64,000 nt of DNA from NCBI GenBank assembly GCA_938010045.1, contig CALLFZ010000001.1, positions 62,001-126,000 of the forward strand, written 5' to 3'. Origin of the DNA: an uncultured bacterium (GTDB taxonomy: Bacteria > Verrucomicrobiota > Kiritimatiellia > PWTM01). The notes under the pieces are model-generated. The model searched no databases. It saw nothing but the letters and a program-made list of their open reading frames with translations, and had not been told where the DNA came from. The translations under genes were made by a program, and so were the position numbers. Shown piece by piece: positions 1 through 8,639 of this stretch; within the stretch, counting starts at the first letter, position 1; each line of letters begins with the position of its first letter.

Positions 1-333
1 GCCGCGGGCTCGGCGCAACTGGCCAAGGCCGCCGGTCAGCCGCCGCACGACGGACTCCTTCCACTCCCGCAGGCGGTTCAGGTCCAGCCGCGGCGGCGCG
101 GTTTCGACGCCGCAATCGCGCAGCTCCTCGGCCTCCGCGAGCCAGCGCGCAACATGCAGGAGCGCCTTCGACGGAATGCATCCGCGGTGGAGGCAGACGC
201 CGCCGGGGTGTTCTTCGAGGTCCACGAGCGTGACGCGCAAGCCGAGGTCGGCCGCGTGAAAGGCGGCCGGGTAGCCGGCTGGGCCGGCGCCGATGACCAC
301 GAGCCGCGCGGGCGTGAAGGGTGGCGCATTCAT
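1..333 (-). CDS. lpdA: Dihydrolipoamide dehydrogenase, N-terminal part (cut by window edge)
   Basis: FAD/NAD-dependent disulfide oxidoreductase, the E3 subunit of 2-oxoacid dehydrogenase or glycine cleavage complexes in the cytoplasm. Only the first 111 codons are present; the reading frame runs open off the left edge. Seen directly: an FAD-binding GAGPAGYPAAFHAA loop near residues 16-29 and the redox-active disulfide signature GGVCLHRGCIPSKALLH near residues 44-60, the two cysteines being those of the E3 family. The ATG at 333 gives the normal short lead before the dinucleotide fold. It is divergent from purM. A mercuric-reductase-like or soluble transhydrogenase relative cannot be excluded without the C-terminus, but the CxxxxC context is typical of LpdA. 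Confidence 0.85.
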   Translation of the reverse strand, partial: MNAPPFTPARLVVIGAGPAGYPAAFHAADLGLRVTLVDLEEHPGGVCLHRGCIPSKALLHVARWLAEAEELRDCGVETAPPRLDLNRLREWKESVVRRLTGGLGQLRRARG

Positions 334-348
334 GAGACAGATCACGTT

Positions 349-377
349 AGTATACGTTGGAACCGCCCGTGTGCCAG
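349..377 (-). promoter_or_regulatory. Candidate sigma70-type promoter for lpdA
   Basis: On the minus strand a CTGGCA box (372-377) is followed after 17 bases by TATACT (349-354), four and five matches to the -35 and -10 consensus. The predicted transcript would start only about 9 bases before the lpdA ATG, so the leader would be very short. Matched by eye only. Confidence 0.3.
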
Positions 378-424
378 AGGGGGCGCGGGGGGCGGTATCG
401 GCCGGGCCGTGCCGCGCGGTCGGA

Positions 425-454
425 TTGTCCGCGGCGGCGGGGGTTTGTTATCGT
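425..454 (+). promoter_or_regulatory. Candidate sigma70-type promoter for purM
   Basis: TTGTCC (425-430), an 18-base spacer and TATCGT (449-454) precede purM, leaving a leader of roughly 50 bases. No purine riboswitch or PurR-like box was recognised in the 175-base gap. Weak consensus match in GC-rich DNA. Confidence 0.25.
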
Positions 455-508
455 GCCCGCGAACGCGGGCCCGCCAACGGCGGAGCCGCGCGCTCGGATC
501 TGGCAGGT

Positions 509-1543
509 ATGGCAGCCAACACATCAGCGTACGCGGCGGCGGGAGTGGACATTGACCGGAAGATGGCGGCGCTCCGCCGCGCGAAGCGAGCGATCGAGGC
601 GACGTTCACGCGGGGCGTGGTGGGCCGGCTCGGCTCGTTTGGCGGCATGTTCCGCTCGCCCGGGTGCGACACGTTGCTGGTGGCGAGCACCGACGGGGTC
701 GGCACCAAGCTCAAGGTCGCCGTGATGACCGGCCGGCACGACACGGTTGGCGCGGACATCGTGAACCACTGCGTGAACGACATCCTCGTGCAAGGGGCCG
801 AACCGCTGTTCTGTCTTGACTACATCGGCGCCTCGCGGTTGGACCCGGCGGTGCTCGCGCAGGTGATCGAGGGGTTGTGCGGGGCGTGCCGCGAGAACGG
901 TTGCGCGCTGATCGGCGGCGAGACGGCGGAGATGCCGGGGCTCTATCCCGAGGGCGAATACGATTTGGTCGGCACGATCGTGGGGGCCGTTGCGCGCCGC
1001 GACGTGATCACGGGCCGCGAGATTCGCGCGGGCGATGTGCTGATCGGGCTGCCGTCGAGCGGCCTGCACACGAACGGCTACACGCTGGCGCGCCGAATCA
1101 TCTTCGAACAGGCAAGGCTCTCCCCGCAGGACGTGCTGCCGGGCGACGGGCGCACGGTCGCGGACGCGCTGCTGGCCGTGCACCGCAGCTACCTGGGGCC
1201 GATTCGAGCGCTGCGGCGTGCCGTGCGGGTGCGGGGCCTCGCGCACATCACGGGCGGCGGATTTCCCGACAACCTGCCGAGAATCTTGCCGGCCGGCCTC
1301 GCGGCGGTGCTGGATCGGGGCGCATGGAGGCCGCCGCCGCTCTTCGCGTTCCTGCAACAGGCGGGCGGTGTGGACCGGGACGAGATGTACCGCGTGTTCA
1401 ACATGGGCATCGGCATGGTGGCGGTGGTGCGCGCGGCCGAGGCCGACGACGCGTTGCGCGCGCTGCGACGGGCGGGCGAGCGCGCCGTGCCGATCGGCGA
1501 GGTGCGCGCGCGCCGCCGCCGCGCGGTTGAACTCGTGGGCTGA
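509..1543 (+). CDS. purM: Phosphoribosylformylglycinamidine cyclo-ligase (AIR synthetase)
   Basis: Converts FGAM plus ATP to aminoimidazole ribotide, step five of de novo purine synthesis, in the cytoplasm. The 344-residue product matches the usual family length. Seen: start SAYAAAGVDID, the ATP-binding DGVGTKLKVA segment, NDILVQGAEPLFCLDY, GGETAEMPG and ITGGGFPDNLPR, all in PurM order. The frame is open further upstream (to about 293), but ATG 509 (MAANTS) places the conserved AGVDID motif correctly and clears the divergent lpdA promoter region. Only 24 bases separate it from purH, so the two purine genes probably form one operon. Confidence 0.95.
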   Translation: MAANTSAYAAAGVDIDRKMAALRRAKRAIEATFTRGVVGRLGSFGGMFRSPGCDTLLVASTDGVGTKLKVAVMTGRHDTVGADIVNHCVNDILVQGAEPLFCLDYIGASRLDPAVLAQVIEGLCGACRENGCALIGGETAEMPGLYPEGEYDLVGTIVGAVARRDVITGREIRAGDVLIGLPSSGLHTNGYTLARRIIFEQARLSPQDVLPGDGRTVADALLAVHRSYLGPIRALRRAVRVRGLAHITGGGFPDNLPRILPAGLAAVLDRGAWRPPPLFAFLQQAGGVDRDEMYRVFNMGIGMVAVVRAAEADDALRALRRAGERAVPIGEVRARRRRAVELVG

Positions 1544-1567
1544 GGCGGCGGTGGACTGGGGGCGCAC

Positions 1568-3178
1568 ATGACGGCCATTCGACGGGCATTGATCAGCGTG
1601 TCGGACAAGACGGGCGTGGTGGAGTTCGCGCGCGCGCTGGCGGACTTCGGCGTCGAGATCCTCTCCACGGGCGGCACGGCGGCGGCTCTGCGCGCGGCGG
1701 GTGTGCCGGTGCGCGAGGTGTCCGACTTTACGGGATTTCCCGAGATGCTCGACGGGCGCGTGAAGACGCTGCATCCGCGCGTGCACGCGGGCATCCTGCA
1801 CCGGCGCGACGTCCCCGCGCACCTCGAGGCGATGCGCGAGCACGGTCTCGAACCCATCGACCTGGTCGCCGTGAATCTCTACCCTTTCGAACGGGTGACG
1901 GCCGGCGGTGCGGACTGGGAGACCGCGATCGAACATATTGACATCGGCGGACCGGCCATGGTGCGCTCGGCGGCGAAGAACATGGATGCGGTCACGGTGG
2001 TGACCGATCCAGCCGACTACTCGCGCGTCGTCGCGTGCATGCGCGAGCACGGCGGCGCGACCACGCTCGAGTTGCGGCGCGAGCTGGGCGCGAAGGCGTA
2101 TGCGCGCACCGCGCAGTACGACGCCGCGATTGCGGCGTGGCTCGGCGCAGCCTCCGCGCCGTTGGTGGTGACGGCTGGGCCCGGCACGCCGCTGCGCTAC
2201 GGCGAGAACCCGCACCAGGCCGCGCGGCTGCACCTCGATCCGTTCGCGTTGGGGCCGACGATCGCCCGCGCCCGCCAGCTTCACGGCCGCGAACTGTCGT
2301 ACAACAACTATCTCGACGGCGACGCGGCGCTCGAGACCATCCGTGAATTTTACGACGTGCCGGCCGCAGTGGTGATCAAGCACAACAACCCGTGTGGCTG
2401 CGCAACGGCCGACACGCTCGCGGCGGCGCTCGACGCGGCATGGGAGGGGGACCCGGTCTCGGCGTTCGGCAGTGTGATCGCGGTGAGCCGGCCGATGGAT
2501 CGGGCGGCGGCCGAGCGGCTGAAGGGACGATTCGTCGAGGCCATCGTCGCGCCCGGGTTCGAGCCCGACGCGCTCGAGTTTCTGCGACGAAAGAGCCGGG
2601 ACCTTCGATTGCTCGAACTCGACGTGCCCCTTGCGCCACCCTCGGCGGCGTGGCGTGTGCGTCAGATCAGCGGCGGGTGGCTGGTCCAGGAAGGCGATGT
2701 GGGCGTCGTGCAGCACTGGGTGGTGCCCACGAGCACCCCGTTCCCCGATGCAAAGCGAGCGCTGGCCGAGTTTGGCATCCGCGTCGCGAAGCGCATCCGA
2801 TCCAACGCGATTGTGATCGTGCGGGAGCATGCGCCGGGTCGGTACGCACTGCTCGGCATGGGGGCAGGCCAGCCGAACCGCGTGGACGCCCTCGCGCGGC
2901 TCGCGGTGCCGAGGGCGGTGGAGAACCTGCGCCGGCTGCACGCGGCGGTGGGCTACGGCGAAAACGAGCCCGAGTTTGTGCAGCGGGCAATGGCCGAGAG
3001 CGTGCTGGTCTCCGACGCGTTTTTCCCTTTCCCCGATAACATCGAGCAGGCCGCGGCGGCCGGCGTGAAATACGTCGTGCAGCCCGGCGGCTCGGTGCGG
3101 GATGAGGAGGTCGTCGCCGCCTGCGATCGCTTTGGCATCGCCATGGTGTTCACCGGCATGCGGCACTTCCTGCACTGA
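1568..3178 (+). CDS. purH: Bifunctional AICAR formyltransferase/IMP cyclohydrolase
   Basis: Catalyses the last two steps of IMP synthesis, formylating AICAR with 10-formyl-THF and then closing the ring. 536 residues, normal length. The N-terminal MGS-like cyclohydrolase domain (about 1-200) shows ISVSDKTGVVEFARAL, STGGTAAALR and DGRVKTLHPRVHAGIL. The C-terminal AICAR transformylase domain shows LRYGENPHQAA, LSYNNYLDGDAA and VIKHNNPCG, where the Lys-His pair is catalytic in the family. It ends with the usual VVQPGGSVRDEEV and GMRHFLH. It follows purM closely. The ATG at 1568 fits the family start exactly. Confidence 0.97.
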   Translation: MTAIRRALISVSDKTGVVEFARALADFGVEILSTGGTAAALRAAGVPVREVSDFTGFPEMLDGRVKTLHPRVHAGILHRRDVPAHLEAMREHGLEPIDLVAVNLYPFERVTAGGADWETAIEHIDIGGPAMVRSAAKNMDAVTVVTDPADYSRVVACMREHGGATTLELRRELGAKAYARTAQYDAAIAAWLGAASAPLVVTAGPGTPLRYGENPHQAARLHLDPFALGPTIARARQLHGRELSYNNYLDGDAALETIREFYDVPAAVVIKHNNPCGCATADTLAAALDAAWEGDPVSAFGSVIAVSRPMDRAAAERLKGRFVEAIVAPGFEPDALEFLRRKSRDLRLLELDVPLAPPSAAWRVRQISGGWLVQEGDVGVVQHWVVPTSTPFPDAKRALAEFGIRVAKRIRSNAIVIVREHAPGRYALLGMGAGQPNRVDALARLAVPRAVENLRRLHAAVGYGENEPEFVQRAMAESVLVSDAFFPFPDNIEQAAAAGVKYVVQPGGSVRDEEVVAACDRFGIAMVFTGMRHFLH

Positions 3179-3208
3179 GGTTGCGACGGGCTGTGAAGCG
3201 CCCGCGCC

Positions 3209-4612
3209 ATGGTTTTTAGCTCGCCCATTTTTTTGTTCCTCTTCCTGCCGGCGCTTCTCGCCGCGTACTTCGCTTCGCCACGCCCCGCGCGGAACGCGGT
3301 GCTGCTGGTGGCGAGCCTTCTGTTCTATGCGTGGGGGGAGGGGCCCTACACGGCCGTGATGCTGGGCTCGATCGCGATCAACTACGTGTTCGGGCGGGCG
3401 ATCTCGCGGGCGGGCGGCGTTGCGCGGCGCCGCTGGACCGTCGCAGCGGTGGCGGCGAATCTCGCGCTCCTCGGGTGGTTCAAATACGCGAACCTCGCGG
3501 CGGAGACGTGGTTCCCGGCCGCGGTGGCCGCCGGCCGGTGGAAGCCGGTGCACCTGCCGATCGGCATCTCGTTTTTCACGTTTCAGGCGCTCTCGTACGT
3601 GCTGGATGTCGCGGCGGGTCGGGCGCGCGTGGAACGAAATCCGCTGCGGCTCGGGCTCTACATTTCGCTGTTTCCCCAACTGATCGCGGGTCCGATCGTG
3701 CGGTGGGGCGAGATCGCCTCCGCCATTCAACGCCGTCGCGAGACGCTGGCCGCGACGGCCGCGGGCATCCGTCGGTTCACAATCGGCCTCGCGAAGAAGG
3801 TGCTGATCGCGAACGTGCTCGCCGAGCCGGCCGATGCCGCGTTCGGCGCGGCGTCAGCGGGGTTGGAACAGAGCGCCGCGTGGTGGGGACTGGCCTGCTA
3901 CGCGGGCCAGATCTACTTCGATTTCTCGGGCTACTCCGACATGGCGATCGGCCTCGGGCGACTTTTCGGGTTTGAGTTCCCCGAAAACTTCCGCCATCCC
4001 TATGCGGCGCGCTCGATGACGGAATTCTGGCGGCGCTGGCATATCACGCTCTCAACGTGGTTCCGCGACTACCTCTACATTCCGCTCGGGGGCAACCGCG
4101 GCGGCCCGCTGCGCACGGCGCGGAATCTCGCGATCGTATTTGCGCTCTGCGGTCTCTGGCACGGCGCCGCGTGGACGTTTCTGGTATGGGGTCTCTGGCA
4201 CGGTGCGCTGTTGGCGCTGGAGCGGCCGTGGCGCGGCCGGCGGGCGCCGGCGTGGACCGCGCCGTTCCGGCATCTCTATGTGTTGCTCGCCGTGGGCGTG
4301 GGGTGGGTACTGTTCCGCAGTGCCGAGTTGGCCTCGGCGCTGGCCTACCTTCGCGCGCTGATTGGGATGGGGCCTGGGGTGTCGGGTGCGCGCGAGCTGG
4401 GTCTCATCACGCCACCGGCCATCCTGGCACTCATGGTGGCCGCCATCGCCTCGGTGCCCTCGCGACGGCCCCCTACGATGGGCGGGAGGTCGCCGGTGCC
4501 GGCGATGATGGGACGATGGCTCTCCGTGCCCGCCTGCGTGGCCGTCTGGGTGCTGTGCTGGGTGCGGCTCGCTGCCGGCACCCACAATCCGTTCATCTAT
4601 TTCCGATTTTGA
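3209..4612 (+). CDS. MBOAT O-acyltransferase, AlgI-like (copy 1)
   Basis: Polytopic inner-membrane acyltransferase of the AlgI/DltB type, which moves an acyl (usually acetyl) group across the membrane for modifying an exported polysaccharide or wall polymer. 467 residues with about ten hydrophobic segments. Signature stretches: PIGISFFTFQALSY, YFDFSGYSDMAIG, FWRRWHITLSTWFRDY, YIPLGGNRGG and LWHGAAWTFLVWG with the presumed active His at residue 318. It starts MVFSSPIFLFLFLP, as AlgI homologues do. The TGA stop overlaps the TTG start of an AlgX-like gene, giving a transmembrane plus periplasmic acetylation pair. A second such pair lies at 39.6-42.5 kb. The polymer acetylated is unknown. Confidence 0.9.
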   Translation: MVFSSPIFLFLFLPALLAAYFASPRPARNAVLLVASLLFYAWGEGPYTAVMLGSIAINYVFGRAISRAGGVARRRWTVAAVAANLALLGWFKYANLAAETWFPAAVAAGRWKPVHLPIGISFFTFQALSYVLDVAAGRARVERNPLRLGLYISLFPQLIAGPIVRWGEIASAIQRRRETLAATAAGIRRFTIGLAKKVLIANVLAEPADAAFGAASAGLEQSAAWWGLACYAGQIYFDFSGYSDMAIGLGRLFGFEFPENFRHPYAARSMTEFWRRWHITLSTWFRDYLYIPLGGNRGGPLRTARNLAIVFALCGLWHGAAWTFLVWGLWHGALLALERPWRGRRAPAWTAPFRHLYVLLAVGVGWVLFRSAELASALAYLRALIGMGPGVSGARELGLITPPAILALMVAAIASVPSRRPPTMGGRSPVPAMMGRWLSVPACVAVWVLCWVRLAAGTHNPFIYFRF

Positions 4613-6228
4613 ACCAGCTATCGCCATCGGATCACCCATCGATCACGGTGCGCGTCGCCGACGCCGCGCTCTGGCTTGCGTTCGCGTCGTTTCTACTCGC
4701 GGGATGGCTACCGGTGCGGCTCGGGTGGGCGCCGGACCCTGCGGCCGCCGCCCTCCGCGAACACCGGCGACTCCACGAATGTCCCGCGGCGCCATGGGGC
4801 GCGGGTTGGACGAACTGGACCCGCGAGGTGGAACTGGCGTTGCACGACCGCTTGGCGTGGCGGCCGCAGCTGATTGCGGCCCATCATCGGGCCCTGCTCG
4901 CGATGGGTGTCTCGCCGCGGCCCGATGTGTTCGTGGGCCCGGACGGTACACTGTTCTATGACGAGCTGCGACGCCGCGGCTATCGGCCGGCCGACGGCTA
5001 CGGTGCCACCTTCGCGTTCCCTGAGCCCCAGCTGCGGCTGATCGCGCGCGTGCTCGAGGAGCGCCGCCACTGGCTCGAGACGCACGGAATTGAGTATCGC
5101 GTCGTGCTGATCCCGGACAAGCAGTCCGTGTACCCGGATCGGCTGCCGCCGGAGCTCGCCGTCGGCGCACAACCCCGATCCGCCGCCGCACAGGTCGTCG
5201 ACGCGCTCCGACGATGGACCCGCGTCGAGGCGCTCGACCTGACGCCTGCGCTGCGTGCCGCCCGGGGACTTGGCGAGCTGTACTACCGCTACGACACGCA
5301 CTGGACCCCGCTCGGTGTCGCGGTCGGCGCGGCCGCGATTACGGACTGGCTGCGCGAGCGCTGGCCGCACCTGCCACCGCTGCCGACCGCGTGGACGTGG
5401 GGCGAGCAGGTGGGCCCGCCCTATCTCGATCTCGCGCGGCTGCTCGGCCTTGAAGCGTGGTATCGCGAAACAGTACCCTCGGTCGGCATCGAGAACTGGC
5501 CACCGGCACGCGTGGTCCGAGCGGGAACCGGTACCGATCCGATCGAGTTTACGACCGATCACGCCGACCGCCCCTCGGCTTGGGTACTGCACGATTCGTT
5601 CACCGGTCTGCTCGCGCATCACCTCGCGCCGCTCTTTCACCGGTCCCGATTCCAATGGCATACGCGCGCCTCGTTCCGCCCCGCGGACATCTTGGCGTGG
5701 CGACCGACGGTCGTGATGGAATTGTTCGTCGAACGCCACGCCAATTTGTGGCGAGGCAACGTGCCGGAGGTCGCGGCGGCCAGCGAACAGGGCGCGTTCG
5801 ATGCGTCCGACCGGCGGCTGGTCTTTGTCTCTTCTCCGCCGGTGGCGGAGGAGGAGGGCACACGGCTTGACCCGTTGGCCGATGGATGGCTGGTCCAGGG
5901 GGGCATGCAGGGCGCCACGTTGCGACTGGCCGGTCTGCGGCTTGAACCCAATGCCGACGCGATTCTTCGCATCGCATGGGATTCGCCCACGCCGATTCGC
6001 GTGGAGATCTCATGGAGGCGCGCCGGCCGCCCAATCCGTCTCACGGCCTCGTTCGATGCGGGCCGCTCCGCGTGGTGGGTGAGGCTCTCAGCGCCGCACG
6101 ACGACGGACCCTACCGCCTGCGAGTGACCGGCTCGGGTTCGTTTACATTGTTCACGCCCGAGGCGCGCGCGGTCCCGCGTTGGGAGGGCTCGGTGGCTGG
6201 CGAGCCGACACTCCCGGAGGTACCGTAG
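4609..6228 (+). CDS. AlgX/AlgJ-like SGNH-type acetyltransferase partner (copy 1)
   Basis: Predicted membrane-anchored periplasmic protein that accepts acetyl groups from the adjacent MBOAT protein and transfers them to a polysaccharide. About 539 residues if it begins at TTG 4609, which overlaps the upstream stop as TTGA; a GTG at 4648 is the alternative. An N-terminal hydrophobic anchor (WLAFASFLLAGWL) is followed by an ALGX-type domain with VVLIPDKQSVYPDRLP, DTHWTPLG (Asp229/His231) and HDSFTG (Ser330), the expected SGNH Ser-His-Asp elements. The C-terminal about 150 residues look like an extra beta-rich domain, possibly carbohydrate-binding. No Shine-Dalgarno sequence is seen, so translation is probably coupled. 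Confidence 0.8.
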   Translation: MNQLSPSDHPSITVRVADAALWLAFASFLLAGWLPVRLGWAPDPAAAALREHRRLHECPAAPWGAGWTNWTREVELALHDRLAWRPQLIAAHHRALLAMGVSPRPDVFVGPDGTLFYDELRRRGYRPADGYGATFAFPEPQLRLIARVLEERRHWLETHGIEYRVVLIPDKQSVYPDRLPPELAVGAQPRSAAAQVVDALRRWTRVEALDLTPALRAARGLGELYYRYDTHWTPLGVAVGAAAITDWLRERWPHLPPLPTAWTWGEQVGPPYLDLARLLGLEAWYRETVPSVGIENWPPARVVRAGTGTDPIEFTTDHADRPSAWVLHDSFTGLLAHHLAPLFHRSRFQWHTRASFRPADILAWRPTVVMELFVERHANLWRGNVPEVAAASEQGAFDASDRRLVFVSSPPVAEEEGTRLDPLADGWLVQGGMQGATLRLAGLRLEPNADAILRIAWDSPTPIRVEISWRRAGRPIRLTASFDAGRSAWWVRLSAPHDDGPYRLRVTGSGSFTLFTPEARAVPRWEGSVAGEPTLPEVP

Positions 6229-6232
6229 GCTC

Positions 6233-6829
6233 ATGTGGTGTCAAGGCTGCAGGTGGGCCGCGGCGCTGGTGCTCGCATCGGCCGGGTGCGGCCGGCGGGA
6301 TGCGCCGCCGGCACGCACATGGCGGGAACCGGCCCCCGACGCGTTGTCGGAGGTGGTGAGTGCGCGGCCGCCCGCCCCAAGTGCGGGGCCGGTCGTCTCG
6401 TCCGAGCCGGTGAGCTGGACGCTTCCGCCGGGCTGGACCGTTCGCGAGGGCGGGGGCATGCGCCGGGCGACATTTGAAGTGTCCGTGGCCGGGGTTGCGT
6501 ATGAATGCAGTCTCACGGTGCTGCCGGGTGAGGCGGGCGGGCTTGACGCGAACGCGCGCCGCTGGGCCGCGCAGATCGGCCGAAGCCCCGATGGCCTCGG
6601 CTGGACTGAATGGCTGGCGGGCGCGGCCGCGGGCACGACCGCTGGCGGTGCACAGCTCTGGATTCTCGACTACTCGCGGCTGCCGGGTGCGGAGCCCGGC
6701 GCTCCCTCGATGCTGGCCGCCGTGGTGCGGCGCCCCGTCGACTCGTTGTTTCTGAAATTGGTTGGCCCGTCTGCGGTGCTCTCGGAGGTGCGCGACGGGT
6801 TTGTTGCGCTCGCGCGCTCGTTGCGGTGA
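6233..6829 (+). CDS. Putative secreted lipoprotein, unknown function
   Basis: 198 residues. The N-terminus (MWCQGCRWAAALVLASAGC) is a short hydrophobic signal ending in a lipobox-like ASAGC, so export and lipidation are likely though the box is not ideal. A Pro/Ala-rich linker follows (residues 25-60), then a small globular domain beginning WTLPPGWTVREGGGMRRATFEV and ending VRDGFVALARSLR. That layout recalls small periplasmic domains that assess a predicted effect or fit, but I cannot name the family. It starts 4 bases after the AlgX-like gene, and its TGA overlaps the GTG of the protease that follows, so it is probably co-translated with both. Confidence 0.6.
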   Translation: MWCQGCRWAAALVLASAGCGRRDAPPARTWREPAPDALSEVVSARPPAPSAGPVVSSEPVSWTLPPGWTVREGGGMRRATFEVSVAGVAYECSLTVLPGEAGGLDANARRWAAQIGRSPDGLGWTEWLAGAAAGTTAGGAQLWILDYSRLPGAEPGAPSMLAAVVRRPVDSLFLKLVGPSAVLSEVRDGFVALARSLR

Positions 6830-8328
6830 GCCGGGCACGCCCATCGCAAAACCGCTGGCGCGCTCTCGCCGTCACGACGCCGCTCGTGTGGTTCGCGACG
6901 GGCGCGAGTTTTGGCGCTGAGGTGGCGCTGCGCGGCGAGCGCCTCTCGATCCGGACGGAGAACGAACCCCTGTCGGCCGTGCTCGGTGAACTCGCGCGGC
7001 TCGGCGTGCGCGTCATGATGGACCCCGCGGCCGACCGCATGGTGACCGTCACCTTACCCGACCGCGCGGCGGACTCGGCGCTTTCGGCACTCATCGCGCC
7101 GCTCGATTCGATGGTCTCCTGGAGCGTCGTGCCCGGTCCCGCCGGCGGATTTCGTCAGCTTTCCGAAATCCGCGTCTTTGCGCCAGGCCGCCCCGAGCGC
7201 GCGCGGCCGTTGGAAGCGCCACGGCGCCTCGAACTCTCCCGCGGCGCCGACGGCCGGGGGCCGCTGCATGTGGAGCGCGAGGTGCTGGTGGCGCTGCGGT
7301 CGGGCACGCCCCCCTCGGAGTTTCTTCGGTTTCTCGCCGCGTGGGACGCTTCGCTCGTCGGCTGGGCGCCGGGCGGCATTTATCGAATCCGACTGCCGCG
7401 CGGCTCCGACGCGCTGGCGGCGGCGGAGCGAATGGGCACCGACCCGATCGTGCGCGCCGCCGAGGCGAATTACGCCATCCGACTGCCTGCCCCCGCGGTG
7501 GCCGAGGGCTCGGCCCCGGCAGCCGCGGGCATGCCGGCGAGCGCGTCCACTGGCGCGGCCGGGAGCGTGGCGGTGCTCGACACCGGCCTGACTCTCCCGC
7601 CCGGTTGGTCCATCGCGCTGGCCGGCGCGTGGGATGCGGTCCGCCCCGGCGAACCGGTGCGCGACCCCCTCGGCCACGGGACGCAGATGGCGCTGATTGC
7701 GTCCGGCGCGGTCGTTCCGGATCAGGCCGCGCCGGTGGGGGCCACACCCGTGCTTGCGATCCGCACCTTCGACGACCACGGCGTCACCTCGAACTTCGAT
7801 GTGCTGCGCGCGGTCTCGTTTGCGGCGGACAGCGGCGCCGCGGTCTTGAGCATGAGCTGGGGCACCGACACACCCAGCGAATTCTTGCGTGCGGCCATCG
7901 CCGAGGCACAAGGGCGCGGCGTTGTGGTGGTTGCCGCGGCGGGGAATGAACCTCTCGGCCGCCCGTACTACCCGGCCGGCTACCCCGGCGTGATCGCGGT
8001 CGCCGCCGCGATGCCCGACGGCCGGCCGTGGGACCAGTCGAACTACGGCGAGTTTGTCGTCGTGGCCGCTCCCGCCACCGCGCAGTTCCCGGTGGGGTAC
8101 GAGGGGCCGCCCGGACGATATGCCGGCACCTCCACGGCCACGGCCTACACCGCCGCGGCGCTCGCGCAGTGGCGGGCGCGCCATCCGGGCGCGACACCCG
8201 CCCAGGCGGCCGAGGCGCTCGCTCGTGCGGTGACCGACGCGGGCGAGGCCGGGCGCGATCCCCGGTACGGCTACGGGCTGCTCGATGCGGCTGCCGTCAC
8301 GCGCCTGCTCACTCCGCCGGCCCGCTGA
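6826..8328 (+). CDS. Secreted subtilisin-like serine protease with N-terminal STN-like domain
   Basis: S8 family peptidase, 500 residues from GTG 6826, which overlaps the previous stop as GTGA. A signal peptide covers about residues 1-31 (ending ATGASFGA). Residues 38-105 resemble a secretin/TonB short N-terminal (STN) fold: LSIRTENEPLSAVLGELAR followed by VTVTLPDRAADSALSALI. Residues 148-220 look like a fervidolysin-type propeptide (REVLVALRSGTPPSEFL, GIYRIRLPRG). The catalytic domain has Asp252 in VAVLDTG, His284 in GHGTQMA, Asn374 in AAGNE and Ser436 in GTSTATA, so the triad is complete. It should be an active extracytoplasmic protease; its substrate is unknown. The STN-protease combination is unusual. 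Confidence 0.88.
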   Translation: MSRARPSQNRWRALAVTTPLVWFATGASFGAEVALRGERLSIRTENEPLSAVLGELARLGVRVMMDPAADRMVTVTLPDRAADSALSALIAPLDSMVSWSVVPGPAGGFRQLSEIRVFAPGRPERARPLEAPRRLELSRGADGRGPLHVEREVLVALRSGTPPSEFLRFLAAWDASLVGWAPGGIYRIRLPRGSDALAAAERMGTDPIVRAAEANYAIRLPAPAVAEGSAPAAAGMPASASTGAAGSVAVLDTGLTLPPGWSIALAGAWDAVRPGEPVRDPLGHGTQMALIASGAVVPDQAAPVGATPVLAIRTFDDHGVTSNFDVLRAVSFAADSGAAVLSMSWGTDTPSEFLRAAIAEAQGRGVVVVAAAGNEPLGRPYYPAGYPGVIAVAAAMPDGRPWDQSNYGEFVVVAAPATAQFPVGYEGPPGRYAGTSTATAYTAAALAQWRARHPGATPAQAAEALARAVTDAGEAGRDPRYGYGLLDAAAVTRLLTPPAR

Positions 8329-8351
8329 GGGATCGCGGCGCGGCGGAGCGA

Positions 8352-8438
8352 TGGTGGTGGGGGAAGGATTCGAACCTTCGAAGGCATAGAGCCGGCAGAT
8401 TTACAGTCTGCTCCGTTTGGCCGCTTCGGTACCCCACC
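8352..8438 (-). tRNA. tRNA-Tyr (anticodon GTA)
   Basis: An 87-base class II tRNA on the minus strand. The acceptor stem GGTGGGG (8432-8438 read in reverse) pairs with CCCCACC (8356-8362). The anticodon stem-loop is GCAGA-CTGTAAA-TCTGC, giving anticodon GTA. There is a long variable arm typical of tRNA-Tyr, a T-arm GAAGG-TTCGAAT-CCTTC, and an encoded ACCA tail. All stems pair by eye. It lies opposite in orientation to the flanking protease genes. Confidence 0.95.
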
Positions 8439-8639
8439 GAAGCAAGACCAAGATTCTAACCCCCGGCTCCAGCTTGTCGAGCTGCTCGCCAACCGTTCGC
8501 GACGGCGCGCACTCTCGCCTCGACCAGCCTGCCGCCAGCGCCCGGCGCGGGATCTCGGCTTGTGGCCGGCGAATCCGGCCGATATGCTGCGGATTCGTCG
8601 CGCGGCGCCCGGCCGCGCGTGGTTCACGGAGCAGACGTC

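Noticed and set aside
524-3730. A 1068-codon open frame on the minus strand opposite purM/purH
   Set aside because: It mirrors the high-GC codon pattern of two certain genes, is rich in Arg/His/Pro/Ala low-complexity sequence and shows no family motif.
4057-4608. Upstream extension of the AlgX-like gene into the MBOAT gene
   Set aside because: The extra part is an off-frame reading of the MBOAT gene; real similarity begins after 4609.
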